Assembly: GCA_029936935.1 (NCBI GenBank)
Contig: JAPYRQ010000005.1
Span: 1,456 to 57,512, forward strand
DNA: 56,057 bases
Direction: 5' to 3'
Source of the DNA: Dehalococcoidia bacterium
GTDB lineage: Bacteria > Chloroflexota > Dehalococcoidia > Lucifugimonadales > UBA1127
In this document: in pieces, positions 1 through 7,631 of the stretch
Position numbering within the stretch: the stretch's first letter is position 1
How the letters are laid out: the number at the start of each line of letters is the position of its first letter
The notes under the pieces: generated by a model
Databases searched by the model: none
The model's input: the letters and a program-made list of their open reading frames with translations, nothing else
What the model was told of the DNA's origin: nothing
Translations under genes and position numbers: made by a program

Positions 1-12
1 GGGAGAGCCCAT

Positions 13-434
13 ATGAAGGTCAAGTCGTTCGGAATCATTGCTATCGGCCTTGTGCTGATGCTTGTTGTAGCTGCCTGTGGCAGTGATGAAGACACCGTTA
101 CACCAACTCAGGCACCTAGCGCCGCACCAACCCAGGCTCCAAGTTCAGGAACTACCACAGCACCAACAACTGTCCCTGTGCCACCGAAGTTCCTGGTCCT
201 AAGGTAAACCGGGTGGTTATGGGAATCGGTTCTCCAGAAGCGGAGAGTAGTTCACCCAACCATTTGAACTCACCGGCAATGTGGCAGTTGAGGCCAATGT
301 ATGAGTACCTCATCGGCCTGGACCCCCAGTCCGGCGAGTTTGTTCCTCCACTAGCGATTCCAGTTCCGTGCCCGGTGCTTCATTCAAGAGTCCGGCGATG
401 GGTTTGTGCTGCAGCCGGGCGCGGTCTTCTTTGA
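13..434 (+). pseudogene. Broken peptide-type ABC solute-binding lipoprotein (5' part only)
   Basis: The first 60 codons give a lipoprotein signal peptide ending in VVAACGS, then a Thr/Pro/Ala-rich linker. The frame stops at the TAA at 205-207. Read one frame over from about 186, the sequence continues as a family 5 (peptide/nickel-type) substrate-binding N-terminus with NRVVMGIGSPEAESS and MYEYLIGLDPQSGEFVPPLA. After about 365 the similarity ends and no later part of this roughly 550-residue family is found. I see a frameshift plus a large 3' deletion. The normal protein would be a membrane-anchored periplasmic-side binding protein. A complete relative lies at 20697. A sequencing error could explain the frameshift but not the missing 3' part. 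Confidence 0.7.
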
Positions 435-597
435 CTCTCATATCAGCTACTAATAGGGCCACAACTTCCTATTCGAGAGTCGATTTGCCCTCCGTTCCCT
501 TCCATGTACTATCACACCCTGTCTGACTATGTGTCATGGGCGTTGCATGATACGGTGGACGGCGATTACTAATTCATGAATGCCGGGAGGCCAAACA

Positions 598-1107
598 ATG
601 GAAGTCTATGAAGCGATCCGCACGGTTCTGGCGGTACGAGAGTTTCAGGATAAACCGGTGCCGAACGGGGTGATTGAGAAGATCGTTGAGTCTGCCCGAC
701 TAACCGCAAGTAGCAGAAACGGGCAACCGTGGCACTTCGTCGTCGTCAAGGAGCGAGAAACACTCACCAAGATAGGGGCTGCTATGACCTCCGGGCCGTA
801 CGTCGCACAGGCTGCGTTTGCTGTGGCTGTGGCGGTAGACAAAGAGTCCCCGTTCGGCGTCTCAGATGCCAGCCGTGCCATCCAATCAATGGTTCTGACG
901 GCGTGGGCTGAAGGCGTCGGCTCCAACTGGGCGGGCTGGGTAGGTATGACGGAAGTAGCAAAGCTTCTGGGGATCCCGGACAGCATTGATGTCATGGCCG
1001 TACTGCCGTTTGGGTACGACCCAAAGGAACGAACAGGTGGCAAAAAGAAACGCAAGGATCGCTCAGAGGTGATTCATAGTGAGCGATTCGGCCAACCGTT
1101 CAACTAA
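598..1107 (+). CDS. Nitroreductase-family FMN oxidoreductase
   Basis: A 169-residue single-domain nitroreductase fold. N-terminal AIRTVLAVREFQDKPV is the usual FMN-phosphate-binding start (R..R.F...PV), followed by ESARLTASSRNGQPWHF, the conserved S-x-x-N-x-Q-P-W/H segment contacting flavin. C-terminal AVLPFGYDP matches the family's 'lp.Gyp' motif. The ATG at 598 follows GGGAGG; an in-frame ATG at 580 lacks a ribosome site and is less likely. Members reduce nitro compounds, quinones or enones with NAD(P)H, and the substrate cannot be told here. Monocistronic, closed by a hairpin at 1128. Confidence 0.85.
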   Translation: MEVYEAIRTVLAVREFQDKPVPNGVIEKIVESARLTASSRNGQPWHFVVVKERETLTKIGAAMTSGPYVAQAAFAVAVAVDKESPFGVSDASRAIQSMVLTAWAEGVGSNWAGWVGMTEVAKLLGIPDSIDVMAVLPFGYDPKERTGGKKKRKDRSEVIHSERFGQPFN

Positions 1108-1127
1108 CAGGAAAATTTACTCGGCAA

Positions 1128-1163
1128 GAAGGCCCTGGTTGATTTAATTGAGCCAGGGCCTTC
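1128..1163. terminator. Hairpin between converging genes
   Basis: Perfect 11-bp stem GAAGGCCCTGG / CCAGGGCCTTC with a 14-nt loop, placed between the nitroreductase stop (1107) and the stop of the LicD-like gene on the other strand (1190). T-rich sequence follows on the + strand (TTCTTCATT), so it probably ends the nitroreductase transcript and may serve both directions. Confidence 0.75.
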
Positions 1164-1189
1164 TTCATTGGTCTGAGGGGATGTCGAGG

Positions 1190-2113
1190 TTACTGTTCTA
1201 CGAGCGCAAAAGACCTACCGGCCGTATGGTCAGGGTCCGGCGTGTAGACGTAGCTCTGGCCGGGGATCACCCGTTCCAGGTAGAGAACTTCCTCATGGTC
1301 GCTGAACCGGATAGTAATCGAATGCCAGATATCGTCTGACAACGTCAAAGACGCATTGCCCTGACTATCGGTGTTGCTCGCCCCAATGCCCGCGACGTGC
1401 ACATACGCATCGGCAACTGGCGTGCCCTGGTGGTCAAGGATCAGCAGGGTTGTGGTCTTGGGTGGAGACAAACGGTTGCGAATGCTGTTGAGCACCCGCT
1501 GCACGATGCCGGCCCGTGGTGGGTCCGGAATCGTAGCTAAGACATCTTTCTCGTATGACCCACTGCGTTTTGGTGTTCGCCAATCCGATCCGTATTTGGT
1601 TGCCAGGTACTCTTCTGGGGGGTTGGGGACGTGATGCTTCTGCCCCAGGAAGTCAATCTCCTTTAACTCAGTGAAAAGAGCGATGGGGAACCGCTTGGGC
1701 GGCCAGTGCAGGATCGTCCCATCATTGATATGGAAGCATTCCCAGTCGATTCTGACATCGGACTTCAGAAGCAGGACGTATGTGAAGTTGCTGGTCTGTT
1801 CCACCTTGGTGCTGAAACCCCGCTCAGTGAACGTTGCCACAGCCCGGTCAACAACCCCATTGATGGAATCAACGGTAAGACCGTGCAGGCCGATGATTGA
1901 ACCGATATCGATATCGTCATCCCAGGCAAGGATGGCGCTGTCCCTGACCGCTCCCAAACACGTTCCCTGTCGAAGGAAGAAGGTCACGCCAAGTTCATCC
2001 ATGATCTCCTTGGCTTCTTTTAGGACGTTCTCAGCCGCGGAAACATCGAGAGGCGATAGAGAGTTCATGGCCCTTTCTAGTGCTTCCTTATCACCTGTCT
2101 CCCTGGGTTCCAT
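1190..2113 (-). CDS. LicD-like nucleotidyltransferase with C-terminal beta-sandwich domain
   Basis: 307 residues. The first about 180 match the LicD/fukutin nucleotidyltransferase-fold family: FFLRQGTCLGAVRD followed by AWDDDIDIG (the DxD metal motif), then a conserved ATKYGSDWRTP segment. LicD proteins transfer phosphocholine or similar groups to surface glycans. From about residue 215 a separate segment (LLILDHQGTPVADAYVHVAG) looks like a carboxypeptidase-regulatory or Ig-like beta-sandwich, an unusual addition. No signal peptide, so the enzyme is probably cytoplasmic. GGAGG precedes ATG. The acceptor is unknown. Confidence 0.7.
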   Translation of the reverse strand: MEPRETGDKEALERAMNSLSPLDVSAAENVLKEAKEIMDELGVTFFLRQGTCLGAVRDSAILAWDDDIDIGSIIGLHGLTVDSINGVVDRAVATFTERGFSTKVEQTSNFTYVLLLKSDVRIDWECFHINDGTILHWPPKRFPIALFTELKEIDFLGQKHHVPNPPEEYLATKYGSDWRTPKRSGSYEKDVLATIPDPPRAGIVQRVLNSIRNRLSPPKTTTLLILDHQGTPVADAYVHVAGIGASNTDSQGNASLTLSDDIWHSITIRFSDHEEVLYLERVIPGQSYVYTPDPDHTAGRSFALVEQ

Positions 2114-2140
2114 TGTTTCCTCCGTGGTATGTGTTGCTGG

Positions 2141-3574
2141 TCAGTTAGTTAGTTCCGGTGCTGAATTCCCCCACCCGGATATCTTTTCGTACTGCGCTGC
2201 CGCCTGAAGCAGCAATGCCTCTTCAAATGGTCTGCCAATGAGCTGCAACCCTATCGGTAATCCCTCAGATGTGAGGCCACAGGGCACCGTGATGGTGGGT
2301 AGACCGGTAGCGTTGGAGACGTGGGTATTGTGGCCAAGGTACAGGTCTCCGGCTCCGGACACTCGTAGTGGATGCTCTTTACCGGAGATCATTGCTGTAT
2401 CTGCGCCGATGCGTCGAGGAGGAAAGGCCATAGTCGGTGTGGCAATGATGTCGACGTCCTGAAGAACCTGAGCAAACTCGTCCTCGATGAGTCGCTGTAC
2501 CTTCAAGGCCTTGGCGTAGTCACGACCGAGCGAGAATTGGCTTGCCAACATCCGGCTTGCCAACTCTGGGCTGTAATCATCCCGGTGTTGCTTGAGCAGA
2601 TGCTCATGGGCGATGAAGGAGTCCGCGCCCGTGCCGGCTCGAACCAATTCCATGTACTTCAGCGTAGCGAACTCAACGTCCGAGACATTGGCTCCCAGTT
2701 CCCCCAGGGATGAAATGGCTTTGCGGATCGATGCGTCGACCTCATCGTCGACCATGTCGAAGTAGTAATTCGTTGGCACGCCGATTCGGAGTCCACCGAT
2801 GGACTGGCCAAGGAGGCTCAGGTAATCAGGGACATCCACGGGGACCGTGCTGGGGTCTGCAGGGTCGTTGCCCGCCAGGACTTGCAACATGATGGCGCAA
2901 TCGGCTACCGAACGGGTCATGGGCCCGACGTGATCGCCGTTGTGGCTTGTCACCTGTATACCCCGCTGGCTAACGCGACCAAACGTAGCCTTGAGGCCGA
3001 CAACGCCGCAATAAGATGCCGGTATGCGTACGGACCCCGCCAGGTCAGTCCCTATCGATGCGTGGGTCACACGCGCCGCCACGTTTGCCGCACCCCCGCC
3101 GCTTGAGCCGCCGGGTATACGCTCAATATCCCAGGGGTTGTGCACGGCGCCGTAGTGGGGGTTCTCCGATGTTCCACCGGCAGCGAACTCATGGAGGTTC
3201 TCTTTGCCGATGACGATGGCCCCTGCCCGTCTGCACGCTTCAACTGCCGCGGCGTCTTCTTGGGGAACATAGTCTCTCAACACTTTCGACCCCACGGTGG
3301 TGCGAATGCCCTTGGTGGCAAGGTTGTCCTTGATGCCGATGGGGATGCCGTCCAGCGGACCGCGGTAGTCGCCCGCCTTGATCGCTTGCTCTCGCTCCTT
3401 TGCATCTCTGCGCGCATCGTCGGCGAGAAGGGTGATGAAGCTGTTCAACACGGGTTGCAACGCGTCTGCCTGGGCCAGCGCCGCCTCCACGACTTCCACG
3501 GGAGAGACTTCCCTGCTTTGTATGAGGGGGGCTAGCTCTGTAATGGTGAGGAGGTTGAGGGATTCTGTGGTCAT
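2141..3574 (-). CDS. Amidase-signature hydrolase (GatA/AtzF-like)
   Basis: 477 residues, normal length for the amidase-signature family. The Ser-cisSer-Lys triad is visible: K82 in IPIGIKDNLATKG, the cis-Ser in IPGGSSGGGA (157/158), and nucleophile S181 in GTDLAGSVRIP. The family usually has DTGGSIR here; LAG for TGG is a departure but keeps the serine. It overlaps the upstream GatC-like gene by 4 bp (ATGA), so the two are translationally coupled. No GatB lies nearby. I therefore favour a catabolic amidase such as carboxybiuret/allophanate-type hydrolysis over Glu-tRNA amidotransferase, but the substrate is open. Confidence 0.85.
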   Translation of the reverse strand: MTTESLNLLTITELAPLIQSREVSPVEVVEAALAQADALQPVLNSFITLLADDARRDAKEREQAIKAGDYRGPLDGIPIGIKDNLATKGIRTTVGSKVLRDYVPQEDAAAVEACRRAGAIVIGKENLHEFAAGGTSENPHYGAVHNPWDIERIPGGSSGGGAANVAARVTHASIGTDLAGSVRIPASYCGVVGLKATFGRVSQRGIQVTSHNGDHVGPMTRSVADCAIMLQVLAGNDPADPSTVPVDVPDYLSLLGQSIGGLRIGVPTNYYFDMVDDEVDASIRKAISSLGELGANVSDVEFATLKYMELVRAGTGADSFIAHEHLLKQHRDDYSPELASRMLASQFSLGRDYAKALKVQRLIEDEFAQVLQDVDIIATPTMAFPPRRIGADTAMISGKEHPLRVSGAGDLYLGHNTHVSNATGLPTITVPCGLTSEGLPIGLQLIGRPFEEALLLQAAAQYEKISGWGNSAPELTN

Positions 3575-3768
3575 GACCGTGTCGTCCCTTCTTCAGGGTG
3601 CAACAACCGACCGGAGTAGACCTCAGAGAGGTCAAGAGCCTGCAACTTGGCCGCCTGGTCCGCGTATATCTGTACTTGCGGAACGGCCTTTTCCAGTTCA
3701 TCGTCGGTCATGTCCAGCCCGCCAAGCGATTCAAGCATCGCCCTAAGCATTTCTTTGGTGACAGGCAT
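3571..3768 (-). CDS. GatC/AtzG-like small subunit partner of the amidase
   Basis: A 65-residue protein starting MPVTKEMLRAML after GGGAGG; the longer open frame upstream has no ribosome site. Layout resembles GatC and AtzG: an N-terminal helix (about 1-25) with acidic DMTDDELEKAVPQV, a second helix around AADQAAKL-like sequence, then an extended tail (LDLSEVYSGRLLHPEEG) of the kind that wraps around the amidase. The stop overlaps the amidase start (ATGA). Family assignment rests on size, helix pattern and coupling, not on invariant residues. Confidence 0.6.
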   Translation of the reverse strand: MPVTKEMLRAMLESLGGLDMTDDELEKAVPQVQIYADQAAKLQALDLSEVYSGRLLHPEEGTTRS

Positions 3769-3964
3769 GTTCGCCTCCCGGTTCCTGGCTTCCGGCCATT
3801 GCCCAATTTCGAGGCCATGATAGCCCCGGCGGGGCCATTTCGCCATCGCAACGTTTATAACTTGTTCGTTGACACCCTTCGCGCTCGCGTATAACATCGC
3901 GAAAAGTGCTCTTACATGGGACCTGGGGGGAGAGCCGACATTTAGCGTATGGGAGGATGAGACT

Positions 3965-5260
3965 GTGCTGACTACCGAAGAAAACGATATGTTGACTCAA
4001 ACCGGACCAGGGACACCGATGGGTGACCTCTTCCGACGGCATTGGATTCCAGCGCTTCTGGCGGAGGAAATCCCTGGCGCCGACTGCACACCAGCACGTG
4101 TGAAGATCCTTGGCGAGAATCTGATTGCTTTCCGAGACTCGAATGGCGACCCCGGCCTCATCGATGCCTACTGCCCACATCGAGGCGCTCCGATGTTCTT
4201 CGGCCGAAACGAAGAATGCGGTCTGCGTTGCGTGTACCACGGCTGGAAATTTGACGTGAACGGTGATTGCGTCGACCTCCCGAACTCCCCGGAAGGCGAG
4301 ACCTATAAGGATAAAGTGACCATTGCCGCATATCCCGCATGGGACAAGGGCGGCATCATCTGGGCATACATGGGACCCAAGGGCAAGAAACCCCCCAAGC
4401 CGACCTTTGAGTGGCTTGATGTTCCTGACGAACAGCGGTACCTCCGAAAGTACCTCCTGGGCTGCAACTTCTTCCAGGCCGTTGAGGGCGACTATGACCC
4501 CAGCCACGTGCAGTTCCTGCACAGCACCCTGGATAACAACAACAGCAACCCCGGTCGACGATTCGGCGCTGGCGTGGCCAACCCATTCGCCAACCGGACG
4601 CACCAGGATGCAATTGATACCGACTACGGCGTTATGAACGTCTCCATCATGAGCACAGCAGATGGCGGCCAGCAGGCGAACATCGGGCACTTCTACATGC
4701 CCTCGTACAGCTCTGCGGGCATCGCCGGGCCTGATGTGTATTCCAGCAACATGCGTATCCCTATAGACGACGAGAGTTGCCACCTGTTCCGGCTGCGCTG
4801 GAGCTACAACCCGTTCACTGAAGCGCAGATTCATGAGGACAAGTACGGCGGATACACCTTCCCGGACCAAATTCCCGGGACGTTCCGCGCGGCGGAGAAC
4901 AAGGACAACGATTACAAGATTGATAGGGTTGCTCAGAAGAACTACTCCTACAGTGGAATCCGGGCATTCCCAATCCAGGACCTTGCCCTGGTGGAAGACC
5001 AGTGGGGCCCGCGAGCTGACAGGACGCTGGAGCACCTGGTAACTGCTGACGAGTCCATCATCCACGTGCGACGTCGCCTGCTGGATGCAGCACGGGCATT
5101 GTTGGAAGGCCAGGAGCCCTCAGGCCCAAGCAACCCTGACTCATACAGGGTGCACACGGCTCGAGTCACTGTCCCCGGTACAATGAGCCAGCAAGAGGTC
5201 ATTGACCTGGTGACTTCCAAGACAGTGGGCCCGACGGAGTGGGTAGGCACAAAGGCATAA
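3965..5260 (+). CDS. Rieske non-heme iron oxygenase, large subunit
   Basis: 431 residues. GTG start chosen because GGGAGG lies 7-8 nt upstream and the product begins LTTEENDMLTQTGPGTPMG, the canonical opening of phthalate-dioxygenase-like oxygenases. Rieske cluster ligands: C70 and H72 (CPHRGAP), C89 and H92 (CVYHGW). Mononuclear iron site: D178-x2-H181-x4-H186 in GDYDPSHVQFLH. Such enzymes take electrons from a separate reductase to hydroxylate or demethylate aromatic or related substrates; no reductase or ferredoxin gene is adjacent. SAR202 genomes are known for multiple Rieske paralogs. Substrate unknown. Confidence 0.9.
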   Translation: MLTTEENDMLTQTGPGTPMGDLFRRHWIPALLAEEIPGADCTPARVKILGENLIAFRDSNGDPGLIDAYCPHRGAPMFFGRNEECGLRCVYHGWKFDVNGDCVDLPNSPEGETYKDKVTIAAYPAWDKGGIIWAYMGPKGKKPPKPTFEWLDVPDEQRYLRKYLLGCNFFQAVEGDYDPSHVQFLHSTLDNNNSNPGRRFGAGVANPFANRTHQDAIDTDYGVMNVSIMSTADGGQQANIGHFYMPSYSSAGIAGPDVYSSNMRIPIDDESCHLFRLRWSYNPFTEAQIHEDKYGGYTFPDQIPGTFRAAENKDNDYKIDRVAQKNYSYSGIRAFPIQDLALVEDQWGPRADRTLEHLVTADESIIHVRRRLLDAARALLEGQEPSGPSNPDSYRVHTARVTVPGTMSQQEVIDLVTSKTVGPTEWVGTKA

Positions 5261-5272
5261 GAATCTAGTATG

Positions 5273-5313
5273 AAAAAGCACCTCCGGCGATGGTTCGTCG
5301 GGGGTGCTTTTTC
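5273..5313 (+). terminator. Rho-independent terminator of the Rieske gene
   Basis: AAAAAGCACC(T)CC ... GG(GG)GTGCTTTTT: a near-perfect stem with a short loop, A-run before and T-run after, 13 nt past the oxygenase stop codon. The symmetric A and T runs allow function in both directions, but no gene comes from the right. Confidence 0.8.
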
Positions 5314-5438
5314 ATTAAGCCAGCTACAGCACCTATCTGAAGAGCTGGCGTGTTCGTTTATAGTGAGAGACAATCTGTCGGACAAATCCCCATAGGGAAA
5401 GGGGTCATCGGAGAAATCTCGCCGAAAGAGGTGTCTGG

Positions 5439-6056
5439 ATGAACTGGTTGGATTGGGTACTCATAGGAATCGTTCTGGTCAGTGCTTTCATGGGAATGAA
5501 AGTCGGACTTATTAGGGCTGCGCTAGCCTTTATCGCCATGATCAGCGGCTGGATTTTCGCCGGACAGATCAGCGATAAGGTGGGAGGGCTCTTCGATAGT
5601 TCGCTCTCCAACGACACCATCGTCACCGTGGCGACCTACGCGGTGTTAATGGTTGTCGCCATCATCATCTCCGGCTACGTTTCCAAGATCATCAAACCAA
5701 TTCTCACTATCTTCACGCTGGGCCTTTCCAGCATGGTGGACAAGCTTGGCGGCCTGGCTCTGGGCCTCTTGTTCGGATTAGCCATTGTTGGTGTCGTCAT
5801 CATCGCGGGGGCCAGGCTCACGTACGACTTTGATACGAGCATTTTGGAAGACAAGCTTCCAGGCCAGGTCAGTGATCAGTTACCAAAGATTGATGATGTC
5901 TCTGAAAAGCTGGAAACGGCACTTTCGGAGTCGAAGATTGTGGATACGGTTGTAACCGTTATGGATGTATTGCCGGCCGGCGCGTTGGGGCTTGCGCCCT
6001 CGGACTTTGGCACGGCGCTTGAGATACTGGACTTCGTCATCGAACACCGGGACTAA
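5439..6056 (+). CDS. CvpA-family membrane protein
   Basis: 205 residues with four hydrophobic segments (about 5-20, 27-43, 64-84, 103-125) and the conserved CvpA opening NWLDWVLIGIVLVSAFMGMKVGLIR, here split over residues 2-26. A soluble C-terminal tail of about 75 residues is acidic. CvpA proteins are inner-membrane proteins linked to colicin V export, envelope homeostasis and biofilm in other bacteria; the biochemical role is not settled. GAGGTG precedes ATG. Followed after about 40 nt by the VOC gene, so likely in one transcript. Confidence 0.8.
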   Translation: MNWLDWVLIGIVLVSAFMGMKVGLIRAALAFIAMISGWIFAGQISDKVGGLFDSSLSNDTIVTVATYAVLMVVAIIISGYVSKIIKPILTIFTLGLSSMVDKLGGLALGLLFGLAIVGVVIIAGARLTYDFDTSILEDKLPGQVSDQLPKIDDVSEKLETALSESKIVDTVVTVMDVLPAGALGLAPSDFGTALEILDFVIEHRD

Positions 6057-6095
6057 CGATTACTAAGGGGGTGGGGCTAATAAGGGGAGGATGTG

Positions 6096-6542
6096 ATGGC
6101 AAAGATCAACAAAGTGGCACATGTTGTCTTGCGAGTGAAGAAGTGGGAAGAGAACGTCCAGTTCTACTCTGAGGCACTGGGCATGGAGGTTGTTACCTGC
6201 AACGACGAACGACACACGGCGTTCCTCTCGTTCGGTACCCAGCACCATGACATAGGGCTGTTTCAGGCAGCCAGCGAGGCGGAGAACGGCGCAGCAGGCC
6301 TCAGCCACATCGCGTTTCAAATCGATGGTGGCGTCGAAGAGTTGCGGGAGCTGCACGGCAAGTTGGTGGCCTATGGCGCAGATATCATAGAACTTACTGA
6401 ACACTCTGTGACCAAAAGCGTGTACTTCAGGGACCCGGACGGCAACCGCCTAGAGATTTTCTGCGAGAAGATGTCGGCGGAAGAGGCTATCGAGGTCATG
6501 CGTAGTGGCGATGGTGCCACTGCGGCGCCGATGACGCTCTAG
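6096..6542 (+). CDS. VOC-superfamily protein (glyoxalase/extradiol dioxygenase fold)
   Basis: 148 residues, one VOC domain made of two beta-alpha-beta3 modules. Candidate metal ligands: H in KVAHVVLRV, H in GLSHIAFQI, and E in GNRLEIF of the closing motif YFRDPDGNRLEIF. This module pair resembles single-domain catechol 2,3-dioxygenase-like proteins more than GloA. ATG at 6096 sits 5 nt after AAGGGGAGG; a GTG directly before it (6093) is the alternative. Position after a Rieske oxygenase suggests, but does not show, a role in aromatic or aldehyde breakdown. Confidence 0.8.
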   Translation: MAKINKVAHVVLRVKKWEENVQFYSEALGMEVVTCNDERHTAFLSFGTQHHDIGLFQAASEAENGAAGLSHIAFQIDGGVEELRELHGKLVAYGADIIELTEHSVTKSVYFRDPDGNRLEIFCEKMSAEEAIEVMRSGDGATAAPMTL

Positions 6543-6590
6543 GTAAAACAACGACGTAGTTGAAATTGTTGGGAATATTGGGAGGTTGAT

Positions 6591-7487
6591 ATGACTGTCT
6601 CTGTAGGCGAGGGCAAGTTTGGTTATGAAGTAGCTGAGGGCTGGGGGGAGCTGCCTGAGGGGTTTGAGTGGGGCCAGATTGGCGCCGTCAGCGTTGACTC
6701 CCAGGACAGAGTCCACATGTTCACCAGAACCAACCACCCGGTCATGACGTTTGACCGCGACGGCAAGTTCGTCAGCACCTGGGGCGAGGACGTGTTCGGC
6801 GATGCCCACGGCATGTACATTGACGCCCAGGACAACCTGTTTGCCGTAGACCGCGCCGGAAACAAAGTAATGAAGTTCACCAAAGACCGGAAGATGGTCT
6901 TTGAGCTAGGTAACAAGGGCCAGGCGTCAGACACTGGATACACCGCCGACCACAAAGAGGTCGACCGTGCAGCCGGTCCGTTCAACGCTCCGACCGATGT
7001 TGCCTTGTCTGAAAACGGCGACTTCTACATCTCTGACGGCTACGGGAACTGTCGAATCCACAAGTACTCAGCCAGCGGAGAGTTGCTGTTCTCCTGGGGC
7101 GAGCCCGGTACCGGCCCCGGCCAGTTCAACCTTGTCCACAGCGTGTGGGAGGTGGGTGGCAAGGTGTATGTAGCCGACCGCCAGAACAACCGCATTCAGA
7201 TATTCACGCCGGAGGGCAAGTACCTGGACGAGTGGGGCGGCTTCCTGCAGCCCTGCGACCTCTATGTGGACAGCGATAACATCATGTACGTGGCTGAGCT
7301 ACAGGCACGTGTGACCATCATCGACCTGAACGGCAACGTGCAAGCCAGACTTGGCGATACCGAGGTCAGGAAGGCAGAGCCGGGCAAGTTCATCGGACCC
7401 CACGGCGTGTGGGTTGACCGTCACGGCGACCTGTACGTGTCAGAGGTACTGATGGGCCAGCGCATCCAGAAGTTCGTTCGCAAGTAA
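6591..7487 (+). CDS. NHL-repeat six-bladed beta-propeller protein
   Basis: 298 residues built from five to six NHL repeats of about 45 residues, each with the pattern P.g(V/M)..D..g..yv.D..n.ri..f: examples are GMYIDAQDNLFAVDRAGNKV, VADRQNNRIQIF and GVWVDRHGDLYVSEV. No signal peptide, so probably cytoplasmic or leaderless export. The fold is shared by peptidyl-alpha-hydroxyglycine lyase, gluconolactonase-like and scaffold proteins; no catalytic motif is clear to me. GGGAGG precedes the ATG. A weak hairpin (ATCACC/GGTGAT, 7499-7528) follows the stop. Confidence 0.85.
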   Translation: MTVSVGEGKFGYEVAEGWGELPEGFEWGQIGAVSVDSQDRVHMFTRTNHPVMTFDRDGKFVSTWGEDVFGDAHGMYIDAQDNLFAVDRAGNKVMKFTKDRKMVFELGNKGQASDTGYTADHKEVDRAAGPFNAPTDVALSENGDFYISDGYGNCRIHKYSASGELLFSWGEPGTGPGQFNLVHSVWEVGGKVYVADRQNNRIQIFTPEGKYLDEWGGFLQPCDLYVDSDNIMYVAELQARVTIIDLNGNVQARLGDTEVRKAEPGKFIGPHGVWVDRHGDLYVSEVLMGQRIQKFVRK

Positions 7488-7631
7488 GGGCAGGCTGCAT
7501 CACCCTAGCTTGACGACCGGGCGGTGATAGCTACAATCGTACTGTGCATTTGAACGTGCCGCTCTGTGCTCATAGGGAGGGTAACAACCTGTCACGTACC
7601 CATCCCCTACAAACCCATCAAGGATGTAGCA

